Positions 45,809-54,850 of a stretch of 64,000 nt of DNA are shown piece after piece. The first letter of the stretch is position 1, and the number at the start of each line of letters is the position of its first letter. The position numbers and the translations under genes were made by a program. Source of the stretch: Microvirga terrestris (GTDB lineage: Bacteria; Pseudomonadota; Alphaproteobacteria; Rhizobiales; Beijerinckiaceae); assembly GCF_015694425.1 (NCBI RefSeq), contig NZ_JADQDN010000001.1, positions 682,001-746,000 on the forward strand. Direction: 5' to 3'. The notes under the pieces were generated by a model. That model was given only the letters and a program-made list of their open reading frames with translations. It was not told the DNA's origin and searched no databases.

Positions 45809-47872
45809 CTAGATATCCAAATCCGCTTCATCCGCAAACGCCGCGCGTTCCTGGATGAATGCGAAGCGGGCTTCGGGCTTGTTGCCCATCAGGCGCTCCA
45901 CGACATCGCTGGCGTCCAGCCTCTCCTCGTCGGCCACGATCACCTTCAGAAGCAGGCGCTTCTTCGGGTCCATGGTGGTTTCCTTCAGCTGTCCCGGCAG
46001 CATCTCGCCCAGGCCCTTGAAGCGGCTGACCTCGACCTTGCCGCTGCCCTTGAACACCGTCTTCATCAGGCGCTCCCGGTCGGCCTCATCCCGGGCGTAG
46101 GCCGATTTCGCACCCTGCGTCAGCCGGTAGAGCGGCGGGACGGCCAGGTAAAGGTGGCCATTATCGATCAGCTTCGGCATCTGACGGTAGAAGAACGTGA
46201 TCAGCAGGGTGGCGATGTGGGCGCCGTCCACGTCCGCGTCCGTCATGATGACGACCTTCTCGTAACGAAGATCGGCTTCTCGGAACTGGGAGCCCTGGCC
46301 GCAGCCGAGCGCCTGGACGAGGTCCGAGATCTGCTGGTTCTGGTGCAGCTTGTCCTTTCCGGCCGAGGCCACGTTCAGGATTTTTCCACGCAACGGCAGC
46401 ACGGCTTGCGTGGCGCGGTCGCGGGCCTGCTTGGCGGATCCGCCGGCCGAGTCGCCCTCGACCAGGAAGAGCTCGGAGCCCTTGGCACCGGCGTTGGAGC
46501 AATCCGCCAGCTTGCCGGGCAGGCGCAGCTTGCGGGTCGCGGTCTTGCGGGCAACCTCCTTCTCCTGGCGCCGGCGCAGGCGCTCCTCGGCCCGGTCGAT
46601 CACCCAATCGAGCAGCTTGTTGGCCTGCTGCGGCGAGGCGGCGAGCCAGTGATCGAAGGTGTCGCGGATCGAATTCTCGACGATGCGACCGGCCTCGACC
46701 GTCGCCAGCTTGTCCTTCGTCTGGCCCTGGAACTCCGGCTCGCGGATGAAGACCGACAGCATGGACGCGCAGGTGGCCATCACGTCGTCGGTGGTCACCT
46801 GCGCCATGCGCTTGGCCTGGTTCACGCGCTCGGCATGCTCGCGCAGTCCGCGGAGCAGGGCGATGCGCAGGCCGTTCTCATGCGTGCCGCCTTCAGGGGT
46901 GGGCACCGTGTTGCAGTACGAGGTGGAGAACCCGTCCTCGTTCGTCATCCAGGCGACCGCCCATTCCAGCGAGCCGTGGCTTCCGGGCTTGGTGATCTTG
47001 CCGGAGAAGAGCTGGTCCGTGACCAGCTCCTTGCCCTCGATGTCGTGAAGCAGGTAGTCCTTCAGGCCGTTCGGGAACTTGAAGGTCGCTTCAGCCGGAA
47101 CGTTGGCGACACCCTCGACCAGCGACGGGGCGCATTTCCAGCGGATCTCGACGCCGCCGAACAGATAGGCCTTGGAGCGGGCCATCTTGAACAGGCGGCG
47201 GGGCTGGAAAAGAGCTTCCTTGCCGAAGATCTGCCAGTCGGGCTTGAAGCGCACCTTGGTGCCGCGCCGGTTGAGCACGCGGCCCACGGTCTCGATCTTA
47301 CCCTGGGGAATGCCGCGGGAGAAGATCTGCCGGTACAGGGTCTGGCCACGGGCGACCTCGACCTCGAGAATCTCCGACAGGGCGTTCACCACCGAGACGC
47401 CAACGCCATGGAGGCCGCCGGAGGTCTCGTAGACCTTCGAGTCGAACTTGCCGCCCGCGTGCAGGGTGGTCATGATGACTTCGAGCGCCGACTTCTTCGG
47501 GAATTTGGGATGCGGATCGACCGGGATGCCGCGCCCGTTGTCGGTCACAGACAGCCAGCCGCCTTCCTCCAACTCCACCTCGATGAAGGTCGCGTGGCCC
47601 GCGACGGCCTCGTCCATGGAGTTGTCGATCACCTCGGCGAAGAGGTGGTGCAGGGCCTTCTCGTCCGTGCCGCCGATATACATGCCCGGCCGGCGGCGGA
47701 CGGGCTCCAGCCCCTCCAGCACCTCGATGGCCGACGCGTCATAGCCGGCCTCGTCCGGCGTGCCTTGCTGAGGCGGCGCCTGGCGGGAAACCTTGACGGC
47801 GGCATTGCGGGCCGTGGCAGGCGCGGCACGCTTGGCAGCGCTGCCCCCGAAGAGATCGTCGTTGTCTGTCAT
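45809..47872 (-). CDS. parE: DNA topoisomerase IV subunit B
   Basis: This 687-residue ATPase subunit decatenates replicated chromosomes with ParC. The GHKL ATP site is seen in LHHLFAEVIDNSMDEAVAGH and ETSGGLHGVGVSVVNALSEI; the TOPRIM metal site in ELFLVEGDSAGGSAKQARDR, PLRGKILNV and VIMTDADVDGAHIATLL. ParE rather than GyrB is indicated by length (GyrB is about 800) and by MYIGGTDEKALHHL. The ATG at 47872 (MTDNDDLFGG) is the natural start. parC is not in the window. Confidence 0.95.
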   Translation of the reverse strand: MTDNDDLFGGSAAKRAAPATARNAAVKVSRQAPPQQGTPDEAGYDASAIEVLEGLEPVRRRPGMYIGGTDEKALHHLFAEVIDNSMDEAVAGHATFIEVELEEGGWLSVTDNGRGIPVDPHPKFPKKSALEVIMTTLHAGGKFDSKVYETSGGLHGVGVSVVNALSEILEVEVARGQTLYRQIFSRGIPQGKIETVGRVLNRRGTKVRFKPDWQIFGKEALFQPRRLFKMARSKAYLFGGVEIRWKCAPSLVEGVANVPAEATFKFPNGLKDYLLHDIEGKELVTDQLFSGKITKPGSHGSLEWAVAWMTNEDGFSTSYCNTVPTPEGGTHENGLRIALLRGLREHAERVNQAKRMAQVTTDDVMATCASMLSVFIREPEFQGQTKDKLATVEAGRIVENSIRDTFDHWLAASPQQANKLLDWVIDRAEERLRRRQEKEVARKTATRKLRLPGKLADCSNAGAKGSELFLVEGDSAGGSAKQARDRATQAVLPLRGKILNVASAGKDKLHQNQQISDLVQALGCGQGSQFREADLRYEKVVIMTDADVDGAHIATLLITFFYRQMPKLIDNGHLYLAVPPLYRLTQGAKSAYARDEADRERLMKTVFKGSGKVEVSRFKGLGEMLPGQLKETTMDPKKRLLLKVIVADEERLDASDVVERLMGNKPEARFAFIQERAAFADEADLDI

Positions 47873-48087
47873 TGGGACCTTGGTCCGGGATGATGATTCG
47901 CGCTTCTTTACACTATTTCTCATCCCGTTTTTATACGAGAACAAAACGGAAACGTGAAGGCAGATTTTTCAGTCGCAAGCCACAAATGTGAGGAGGAACT
48001 TAGTCCATAAAGGTTACCGGCGAATTCCCCTAAAGGCTGTCTTACGGATGTCATCCGGAACTGTTTAAATTGTATTCACGTTGAATG

Positions 48088-48105
48088 GTTAAGCATGAGC
48101 TTAAC
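48088..48105. promoter_or_regulatory. Inverted repeat upstream of small membrane protein gene
   Basis: GTTAAGC (48088-48094) and GCTTAAC (48099-48105) are exact reverse complements around ATGA. It lies 13 bases before the GTG start at 48119 and overlaps its ribosome-binding region only slightly. It resembles an operator of a dimeric regulator; no known box is assigned. Confidence 0.4.
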
Positions 48106-48118
48106 GGGAGATTTGAGC

Positions 48119-48307
48119 GTGACCACGCGGACGACTTTGGCGCCAGCCCAGAAGCTTCACCTTGACCGCGCGGCACGCAATGCAGGCGAGGCCTTCGCCT
48201 TCGACGAGCCCGACGCCACGCCGGCCGCCTCGCGCTCCTATGGCTCGAGCCTCATCTGGCTCGGCATGGCGGTTGTGGCCTTGGCAGGGCTCAGCTTAGT
48301 CCTGTAA
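48119..48307 (+). CDS. Small C-terminally anchored membrane protein
   Basis: The 62-residue product starts at GTG 48119, chosen because GGGAG lies 8 bases upstream; an ATG at 48095 lies within an inverted repeat and has no ribosome site. The C-terminus is one hydrophobic helix (LIWLGMAVVALAGLSLVL). The N-terminal part has AQKLHLDRAARNAGEAFAFD. Function unknown. Its 3' end overlaps the convergent mgtC gene by 12 bases. Confidence 0.6.
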   Translation: MTTRTTLAPAQKLHLDRAARNAGEAFAFDEPDATPAASRSYGSSLIWLGMAVVALAGLSLVL

Positions 48308-48799
48308 CTTATCGTTAGCATCCGGATTCCCTCCGAAGAGGCGAACCAGCCGATCCTCGAGCCGCTTGCCATAGGTCAGCAGGAACAGCGTGGCCAACGT
48401 GCCGCTCAAGGTGATGAACCAGGCGCCCAGTCCCGCCGTGACACCGAGGCTGGCGGCGATCCAGACGGTAGCAGCCGTTGTCAAGCCATGGACCTGCATC
48501 CGATCGCGATCCCGCAGGATCACACCGGCTCCGAGAAAGCCTAAGCCCGTCAGGATACCCTGCACGACGCGGCTGACGGCGTCCTGCCCGAAATGTAAGC
48601 CCTCATAGACGGAGCCCGACAGGATCACGATGGCCGAACCGAGGGAGACGAGAGCCAGGGTCCGCATCCCGATGGGCTTGTTGTGAATGTCCCGGTTGAG
48701 GCCGACAACCATGCCGGCAATCGTCGCCATGAGCAGCCTCAGCGAGATCTCAACCTGGTCGCCGTATTCCTCCTTTAGCCAGAACACCCACTCGTCCAT
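48296..48799 (-). CDS. MgtC/SapB family membrane protein
   Basis: The 167-residue protein has about four or five membrane helices with the family signature LRLLMATIAGMVVGLNRDIH, GMRTLALVSLGSAIVILSG and VVQGILTGLGFLGAGVILRD. It is shorter than virulence MgtC (about 230 residues) and lacks the C-terminal ACT-like domain, so it is a SapB-type member of unknown substrate. It lies 5 bases after topA on the same strand. Confidence 0.87.
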   Translation of the reverse strand: MDEWVFWLKEEYGDQVEISLRLLMATIAGMVVGLNRDIHNKPIGMRTLALVSLGSAIVILSGSVYEGLHFGQDAVSRVVQGILTGLGFLGAGVILRDRDRMQVHGLTTAATVWIAASLGVTAGLGAWFITLSGTLATLFLLTYGKRLEDRLVRLFGGNPDANDKLQD

Positions 48800-48804
48800 C
48801 GCGG

Positions 48805-51513
48805 TCAGCCTGCCTTGGCCGTCTTCTTCGCGGCAGCGGTCTTGGTGGCCGCTTTCTTCGGAGCCGCCTTCTTGGCAGTGCTCTTCTTGGCTGCGGTCTT
48901 GGACGCGGTCTTCTTCGAGGCAGGCGCCTTAGCGGCTGCCTTCTTGGCCGGAGCCTTGCGGCCGCGGGCGGGCTTCTTCGACGGGCCGGCCGCTCGGCGC
49001 GCCTTCAGGAGCTCGACCGCATCGGCCAGGGTCACCGCCTCCGCGGCCATGGCGCGCGGCAGGGTCGCGTTGGTTTCGCCGTCGGTCACGTAAGGTCCGA
49101 AGCGCCCGGCCTTCACCACGATGGGCTTGCCCGATTCCGGATCCTCGCCCAGGGGGCGGCCCGGATCGGCCGCGCCACGACGGGCGCCGCCTCCGCCGCT
49201 CTCCTTGGTGACGATCAGGTCGATGGCCCGGTTCGCGCCGATCTCCAGCACGTCGTCGCCCGCGCCCAGATTGGCGTAGGTCTTGCCATGCTGAACATAA
49301 GGCCCGTAGCGGCCGATGCTCGCCAGGATCGGCTCGCCCGATTCAGGGTGGACAGCCACCTGACGCGGCAGCGCCAAGAGCTTCAGGGCCTTCTCCAGGT
49401 CGACCTGCGCTGGCGTCGTGCCTTTGGGCAGGGAGGAGCGCTTGGGCTTCTCGCCTTCGCCGAGCTGCACGAAGAAGCCGAAGCGACCGTCGCGCAGGGT
49501 CACTTCCAGGCCCGTCTCCGGATCCTGGCCCAGCACCTTCACACCCGGCTGGCCGCCGTTCTCTGACAAGCCCTCACCGTCGGCCGCGACGCCGGTGGCC
49601 GCGAGCTGGCGGGTGAACTTGCACTCGGGATAGTTCGAGCAGCCGATGAAGGAGCCGAACTTGCCGAGCTTGAGCGACAGCTGGCCTGTGCCGCAGGTCG
49701 GGCAGGTGCGCGGGTTGGAGCCGTCGCCCTTGTCCGGGAAGATGTGCGGGCCGAGCAACTCGTTGAGGGCATCGAGCACCTCGGTGGTGCGAAGCTCCTT
49801 GGTCTCGCCGATGGCGGCCGAGAAGTGTTGCCAGAACTCGCGCATCACCTGCTTCCAGTCGATCTCGTTGTTCGAGACCCGGTCGAGCTGCTCCTCGAGG
49901 TCGGCCGTGAAATCGTATTCCACATAGCGGCGGAAGAAGCTTTCCAGGAAGGCCGTGACGATGCGGCCCTTGTCCTCGGGGACAAGGCGCTTCTTCTCGA
50001 TCTTGACGTATTCACGATCGCGCAGGGTCTGGAGCACGGCGGCATAGGTCGAGGGACGGCCGATGCCGAGCTCTTCCATGCGCTTGACCAGCGAGGCTTC
50101 CGAGTAGCGCGGCGGCGGCTCGGTGAAGTGCTGGGTGGCGGCGATGCGGCGACGCTCCAGGGGATCGCCCGCCTTCATCGGCGGCAGACGGCCCTCGTCC
50201 TCGTCCGCCTCGTCGTCCTTGCTCTCGTTGTAAAGCGTGAGGAAGCCGTCGAACTTGATCACCTGGCCGGTGGCGCGCATGTCGAGCTTGCGCGGGCCCA
50301 CCTGGGCCGTGATGTCGGCCGTGGTGCGCTCCAGCTCGGCCGATTCCATCTGGCTCGCGATGGTGCGGGTCCAGATCAGGTCGTAGAGGCGGGCCTGCTC
50401 GGGCTCCAGGTACTTCGCTATGGATTTCGGCAGGCGGCCCATATCCGTCGGACGGACGGCCTCGTGCGCCTCCTGGGCGTTCTTGGCCTTGGTGGTGTAT
50501 TTGCGCGGGGCGCCGGGCACGTAGCGGTCGCCGTATTCCTTGCCGATCACCCGGCGGGCCGCTTGCACGGCCTCCGGCGCCATGTCGACGCCGTCGGTGC
50601 GCATATAGGTGATAATGCCAACCGTCTCGCCGCCGATGTCCACACCTTCATACAGACGCTGCGCAATGCGCATGGTCTGGGCCGGCGCCAGACCGAGCTT
50701 GCGGGAGGCCTCCTGCTGCAGGGTCGAGGTGGTGAAAGGCGGGTAGGGGTGTCGCTTGGCCGGCTTGGCCTCGATGGTCGCCACCGAGAAGGTGGCGAGC
50801 TCCAGGTCCTTCTTGAAGGCTTCCGCGTCCTTGCCGTTGCCGATGTCGAGACGTGTGATCTTCTTGCCGTCGGCACCCACGAGACGTGCGTCGAACACGC
50901 CGCCGTCCTTGGTAGCAAGCGTGGCGATCAGCGACCAGTATTCCCTGGGCTTGAAGGTCTCGATCTCAAGCTCGCGGTCGCAGACGAGGCGAAGCGCCAC
51001 CGACTGGACACGGCCGGCCGAGCGGGCGCCGGGGAGCTTGCGCCAAAGGACCGGAGAGAGGGTGAAGCCCACGAGGTAATCGAGGGCACGGCGGGCGAGA
51101 TAGGCGTCGACCAAGGCCTGATCGATCTGGCGCGGATTACGCAGTGCCGTCTGGACCGCGTCCTTAGTGATGGCGTTGAAGGTCACACGCTCGACTGGCA
51201 GGTCCTTCAGCACGCGCTTCTCGCGCAGAGCCTCCAGAACGTGCCAGGAAATTGCTTCGCCCTCGCGGTCCGGGTCGGTGGCCAGGATGAGCTTCTCGGC
51301 TCCCTTGATCGCCTTGGCGATGTCGGACACCCGCTTCGAGCCCCTGTCCTCGAGCGTCCAGATCATGCGGAAATCGGCATCCGGGTCGACCGAACCGTCC
51401 TTGGCGGGCAGATCGCGGATATGCCCAAAGGAGGCCAGGACCTCGTAATCCTTGCCGAGATACTTGTTGATCGTCTTGGCCTTGGCAGGCGACTCGACGA
51501 CGAGGACTTTCAT
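48805..51513 (-). CDS. topA: DNA topoisomerase I
   Basis: This 902-residue type IA enzyme relaxes negative supercoils. The TOPRIM domain opens MKVLVVESPAKAKTINKYLG and the active-site Tyr is in VGIITYMRTDGVDM. The C-terminus has one four-Cys zinc ribbon (CPTCGTGQL...IGCSNYPEC) and several topoisomerase C-terminal repeats (GRFGFFVQLGEG; IGRYGPYVQHGKTYANL; AGRFGPYVTDGETNATL), ending in a long Lys/Ala tail (KKAAAKAPASKKTASKTAAK). The ATG at 51513 is the consensus start. It is separated from pyrB-dprA, its usual neighbours, by the acyl-CoA dehydrogenase gene. Confidence 0.96.
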   Translation of the reverse strand: MKVLVVESPAKAKTINKYLGKDYEVLASFGHIRDLPAKDGSVDPDADFRMIWTLEDRGSKRVSDIAKAIKGAEKLILATDPDREGEAISWHVLEALREKRVLKDLPVERVTFNAITKDAVQTALRNPRQIDQALVDAYLARRALDYLVGFTLSPVLWRKLPGARSAGRVQSVALRLVCDRELEIETFKPREYWSLIATLATKDGGVFDARLVGADGKKITRLDIGNGKDAEAFKKDLELATFSVATIEAKPAKRHPYPPFTTSTLQQEASRKLGLAPAQTMRIAQRLYEGVDIGGETVGIITYMRTDGVDMAPEAVQAARRVIGKEYGDRYVPGAPRKYTTKAKNAQEAHEAVRPTDMGRLPKSIAKYLEPEQARLYDLIWTRTIASQMESAELERTTADITAQVGPRKLDMRATGQVIKFDGFLTLYNESKDDEADEDEGRLPPMKAGDPLERRRIAATQHFTEPPPRYSEASLVKRMEELGIGRPSTYAAVLQTLRDREYVKIEKKRLVPEDKGRIVTAFLESFFRRYVEYDFTADLEEQLDRVSNNEIDWKQVMREFWQHFSAAIGETKELRTTEVLDALNELLGPHIFPDKGDGSNPRTCPTCGTGQLSLKLGKFGSFIGCSNYPECKFTRQLAATGVAADGEGLSENGGQPGVKVLGQDPETGLEVTLRDGRFGFFVQLGEGEKPKRSSLPKGTTPAQVDLEKALKLLALPRQVAVHPESGEPILASIGRYGPYVQHGKTYANLGAGDDVLEIGANRAIDLIVTKESGGGGARRGAADPGRPLGEDPESGKPIVVKAGRFGPYVTDGETNATLPRAMAAEAVTLADAVELLKARRAAGPSKKPARGRKAPAKKAAAKAPASKKTASKTAAKKSTAKKAAPKKAATKTAAAKKTAKAG

Positions 51514-51651
51514 GAACGATTTCCTAAGCGCGGGAGCAGACAAACGCCCTGCTGCCAGGGCGTGACCGGCGGTCAGCCCATGACCGCCGCGGGGCGGGAA
51601 TAAGTGGTTGATGATCGCAGACAAGTCAAATCGGACCCATCCGCACCTTTG

Positions 51652-53286
51652 TCATATGGCCATGAAGGCCCGCTCCAGCAAGGGATTCACGGCAGGCCCG
51701 AGATCGTTGGCGCCGATCATCCGGGCTGGTGATGCGAGGCGGGTGAGGGCATAAGCCTGGGTGATTTCAGGAGGCGCGAAGCGGGCAAGCGCCGCCGTCG
51801 CGGCCAGGAGGAACAGTCGCTCGGCGATGGACCGGGCCCGTGCTTCGGCCTCGGGCGAGTGGAGCGCCATGACCATGTCCCTGGCCGCGTCCGATGCGCC
51901 CGGAAGGTCCCGGATATCGGCCATGAGGCGCTCCAGCACGGCGGTGGCGACCTCAGGCTCACGGGTCTCGGCGCGCAGGATGTCGAGGGCGATCACGTTG
52001 CCCGAACCCTCCCAGATCGCGTTGACCGGCGCTTCCCGGTAAAGCCGGGGCAGGGCGCTCTCCTCCACATAGCCGTTGCCGCCGAGGCACTCCATGGCCT
52101 CGTAGAGCAGGCGCGGGGCCGACTTGCAGATGCCGAACTTGGCCGCTGGCGTGACGAGGCGCGCGTAAGCGGCCTCGTGGTCGTCCGCTTGCTGGAGGTC
52201 GAAGCTGTGGGCCACGCGCAGGCCCAAGGCCGTCATGGCCTCGCTCTCCAGGGCGAGGTCCGCCAGCACCATCCTCATAGCCGGCTGGTCGATGAGCTTC
52301 TTCTGGAAAACGCCGCGATGCCGGGCGTGGTGCATGGCCAGCGCCAGCCCCATCCGAACGAGGCCCGCCGAGGCCACGGCGCAGTCGAGGCGGGTGAGTT
52401 GCACCATCTCGATGATGGTGCGGACCCCGTGCCCCGCCTCGCCGATCCTCCAGGCGAAGGCGTCGTGGAGCTCGACCTCGGAGGAGGCATTCGAGCGGTT
52501 GCCGAGCTTGTCCTTCAGGCGCTGCAGGCGAAGGGTATTGAGGGAACCGTCGGGCCGGAACCGTGGGACGAGGAAGCAGGTGAGCCCGCCGGGCGCCTGG
52601 GCCAGCACCAGGAAGGCGTCGCACATGGGCGCCGACATAAACCATTTGTGGCCGGTGAGCGCATATTCGTCTCCCGTCTTGGGAACGGCCTGGGTCGTGT
52701 TCGCCCGAACATCCGTCCCGCCCTGCTTCTCCGTCATGCCCATGCCGAGGGTGACCGCACTCTTCTCCCAGAACGGGATGACGCGGGAATCGTAAGCCCG
52801 CGAGCGGATCTTTGGCAGCCAGTCGGCAAGCCGGTTCGGAGAGGCGGCGAGCGCCGCTGCGGCGGCATGGGTCATGGTGATCGGGCAGATATGGCCGCTC
52901 TCGACGCCCGCCGCCGTGTAGATGCGCGCGGCGCGTGTCACATGGGCGTGACCTGACCGGGGCTCGTCCCAGGTCGAGGCGTGGAGCCCGTCCTCCATGC
53001 TGGCGCGCATGAGCACGTGGTAGGCCGGGTGGAACTCGACCGCGTCGATCCGGTAGCCTCGCGCATCATGGGTGCGAAGTTTCGGCGTGTTCTCATTGGC
53101 GAGACGCCCGAGGTCGAGCCGCTCCGCCGAGCCCCAGGCGGCCCCGAAGGGAATGAGTTCCTCCGCCTCCGGGTCGACGCCATTGGCCTTCAGCGCGTCG
53201 AGCAGGGGTTGATTGATTGCAATGAGGTTCACATCCCCGAAGGGTGGCGTCTGATTGAGAACGTCATGGGTTTCGAACGGGAGCAT
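51652..53286 (-). CDS. Acyl-CoA dehydrogenase family protein, AidB-like
   Basis: The 544-residue flavoprotein resembles E. coli AidB, with DAVEFHPAYHVLMRASMEDG and the FAD-binding motifs MGMTEKQGGTDVRANTT and GHKWFMSAPMCDAFLVLA. MECLGGNGYVEESALPRLYR and VNAIWEGSGNVIALDILRA are typical of AidB, which is linked to alkylation resistance. It may alternatively be an isovaleryl-CoA dehydrogenase-like enzyme. The ATG at 53286 is used. It is monocistronic and divergent from pyrB. Confidence 0.88.
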   Translation of the reverse strand: MLPFETHDVLNQTPPFGDVNLIAINQPLLDALKANGVDPEAEELIPFGAAWGSAERLDLGRLANENTPKLRTHDARGYRIDAVEFHPAYHVLMRASMEDGLHASTWDEPRSGHAHVTRAARIYTAAGVESGHICPITMTHAAAAALAASPNRLADWLPKIRSRAYDSRVIPFWEKSAVTLGMGMTEKQGGTDVRANTTQAVPKTGDEYALTGHKWFMSAPMCDAFLVLAQAPGGLTCFLVPRFRPDGSLNTLRLQRLKDKLGNRSNASSEVELHDAFAWRIGEAGHGVRTIIEMVQLTRLDCAVASAGLVRMGLALAMHHARHRGVFQKKLIDQPAMRMVLADLALESEAMTALGLRVAHSFDLQQADDHEAAYARLVTPAAKFGICKSAPRLLYEAMECLGGNGYVEESALPRLYREAPVNAIWEGSGNVIALDILRAETREPEVATAVLERLMADIRDLPGASDAARDMVMALHSPEAEARARSIAERLFLLAATAALARFAPPEITQAYALTRLASPARMIGANDLGPAVNPLLERAFMAI

Positions 53287-53397
53287 GGCCGCCGGCCCTC
53301 GCGCTGTGTTCCTTGTATATTCTAGCGCGGAATGACCTTAGGCGAAGAGAGCCTGCTTGCCGCCGTTTCCCGGAGCGCCTATAGCCATCGCTTTAAG

Positions 53398-54345
53398 ATG
53401 ACAGACGCCCCCCGATCCGTTTTTCCCCACCGGCATCTCCTCGGCATCGAGGGGCTGTCTCCCTTGGACATTCAGGCGCTGCTCGACCTGGCCGACGAAC
53501 AGGTCGAGGTGAGCCGGCAGATCGAGAAGCGGAAGACGACCCTCCGGGGCCGGACGCAGATCAACCTCTTCTTCGAGGCCTCCACCCGCACGCAGTCCTC
53601 CTTCGAGATCGCCGGCAAGCGGCTCGGCGCCGACGTGATGAACATGCAGGTCGGGTCGTCCTCGGTGAAGAAGGGCGAGACCCTGGTCGACACGGCCGTG
53701 ACGTTGAACGCCATGCGGCCCGACATCATCGTGGTGCGCCATCATTCGGCGGGCGCCGTGCATCTCCTGGCCCAGAAGGTGGACTGCTCGGTGGTGAATG
53801 CCGGCGACGGCGCCCACGAGCACCCGACCCAGGCGCTCCTCGACGCGCTCACCATCCGGCGCAACAAGGGCCGCATCGAAGGCCTCACGGTCGCGATCTG
53901 CGGCGACATCCTGCATTCGCGGGTGGCGCGCTCCAACATGATCCTGCTCGCCGCCATGGGCGCGCGGGTGCGTCTCGTCGCGCCGTCGACCCTGATCCCG
54001 CCCGGGATTGCACGGCTCGGCTTCGAAACCTTCACCAGCATGGAGAAGGGATTGAGGGACGCCGATATCGTCATGATGCTGCGCCTGCAGCGCGAGCGCA
54101 TGAACGGCTCCTTTGTGCCCTCCGTGAAGGAGTATTTCCGCTTCTATGGGCTCGACCAGGAAAAGCTCAGCTTTGCCAAGCCTGACGCGCTCGTGATGCA
54201 TCCTGGTCCCATGAACCGGGGCGTCGAGATTTCCTCTGATGTAGCCGACGGCGCGCAGTCGCTCATCCGCGAACAGGTCGAGATGGGCGTCGCCGTGCGC
54301 ATGGCGGTGCTGGAGGCTCTGGCGAGCCATCTGCCGAATCGGTGA
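53398..54345 (+). CDS. pyrB: Aspartate carbamoyltransferase catalytic chain
   Basis: This 315-residue enzyme condenses carbamoyl phosphate and aspartate in pyrimidine synthesis. The carbamoyl-phosphate motif is [13 protein letters not shown], and further conserved blocks are [36 protein letters not shown] and [20 protein letters not shown]. The ATG at 53398 ([20 protein letters not shown]) fits homologues; an in-frame start at 53332 is unlikely. Normally pyrC follows immediately; here a DUF559 element separates them. Confidence 0.95.
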   Translation: MTDAPRSVFPHRHLLGIEGLSPLDIQALLDLADEQVEVSRQIEKRKTTLRGRTQINLFFEASTRTQSSFEIAGKRLGADVMNMQVGSSSVKKGETLVDTAVTLNAMRPDIIVVRHHSAGAVHLLAQKVDCSVVNAGDGAHEHPTQALLDALTIRRNKGRIEGLTVAICGDILHSRVARSNMILLAAMGARVRLVAPSTLIPPGIARLGFETFTSMEKGLRDADIVMMLRLQRERMNGSFVPSVKEYFRFYGLDQEKLSFAKPDALVMHPGPMNRGVEISSDVADGAQSLIREQVEMGVAVRMAVLEALASHLPNR

Positions 54346-54356
54346 GGAGAAAAGAA

Positions 54357-54404
54357 CCCTCTCCCCTCTGCGGGAGAGGGTGGCCCGAAGGGCCGGGAGA
54401 GGGG
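54357..54404 (+). repeat. Left inverted-repeat arm of DUF559 element
   Basis: The 48-bp arm lies 11 bases after the pyrB stop. Its first 28 bases and last 11 bases are exact reverse complements of the right arm (54781-54832). It also folds on itself: CCCTCTCCC with GGGAGAGGG, and GGCCC with GGGCC around GAA, so it is a REP-like double hairpin. Confidence 0.9.
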
Positions 54405-54406
54405 CC

Positions 54407-54850
54407 GTGGACACAACGCGCAAGAACCAAGTCGCTCCAAAACTCCGCTCCTTTGCCAAGGAGCAGCGATCGATCCCGACCCGTGCGGAGGATCTGTTCT
54501 GGCAACAGGTACGCGCCGGCCGCTTTCACGGCTACAAGTTCAAGCGCCAGGTGCCGATTGCACCATACATTGTCGATTTCCTCTGCGCTGAGGCCAGGGT
54601 AATCGTGGAACTGGATGGGGCTCCTCATGAACGGCCGGAGCAGCGGGCGCACGACGAACGACGCGACGCCTTCCTACGAGGCCAAGGCTTTCGCGTCCTT
54701 CGCTTTTCCAACGACCTGATTCTAGGCAACGGCAATCTGGTTCTTGACTCTGTGCGCCAAGCGATTGAAGCCGAACTCCGCCCCTCTCCCGACCTGCTTC
54801 GCAGGCCACCCTCTCCCGCAGAGGGGAGAGGGCAAGAAGGTGCATCATGA
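54407..54850 (+). CDS. DUF559 (Vsr-like PD-(D/E)xK) nuclease-fold protein inside inverted repeats
   Basis: The 147-residue product has the DUF559 core: LRSFAKEQRSIPTRAEDLFW, then FHGYKFKRQVPIAPYIVDF and EARVIVELDGAPHERPEQRA, whose D...ExD and H fit the Vsr-like endonuclease fold. HDERRDAFLRGQGFRVLRFS follows. The GTG at 54407 lies right after the left repeat arm; the ORF is open further upstream to GTG 54380 inside the arm. The C-terminal ~20 residues are encoded by the right arm itself (PSPDLLRRPPSPAEGRG). Its TGA overlaps the pyrC ATG (ATGA). No methylase is adjacent, so a repair or mobility role is as likely as restriction. Confidence 0.88.
   Translation: MDTTRKNQVAPKLRSFAKEQRSIPTRAEDLFWQQVRAGRFHGYKFKRQVPIAPYIVDFLCAEARVIVELDGAPHERPEQRAHDERRDAFLRGQGFRVLRFSNDLILGNGNLVLDSVRQAIEAELRPSPDLLRRPPSPAEGRGQEGAS
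54781..54832 (-). repeat. Right inverted-repeat arm of DUF559 element
   Basis: The 52-bp arm mirrors 54357-54404: read on the minus strand, it starts with the same 28 bases and ends with the same CGGGAGAGGGG, differing only in the central loop (CTGCGAAGCAG in place of CCGAAGGG). It ends 14 bases before the pyrC start codon. Confidence 0.9.

Noticed and set aside
49744-51603. 619-codon plus-strand open frame opposite topA
   Set aside because: Shadow of topA third-position GC; no recognisable motif and no ribosome site.
54407-54850. Restriction-modification or Vsr repair system around DUF559
   Set aside because: No cytosine methylase or restriction partner is adjacent; neighbours are pyrimidine genes.
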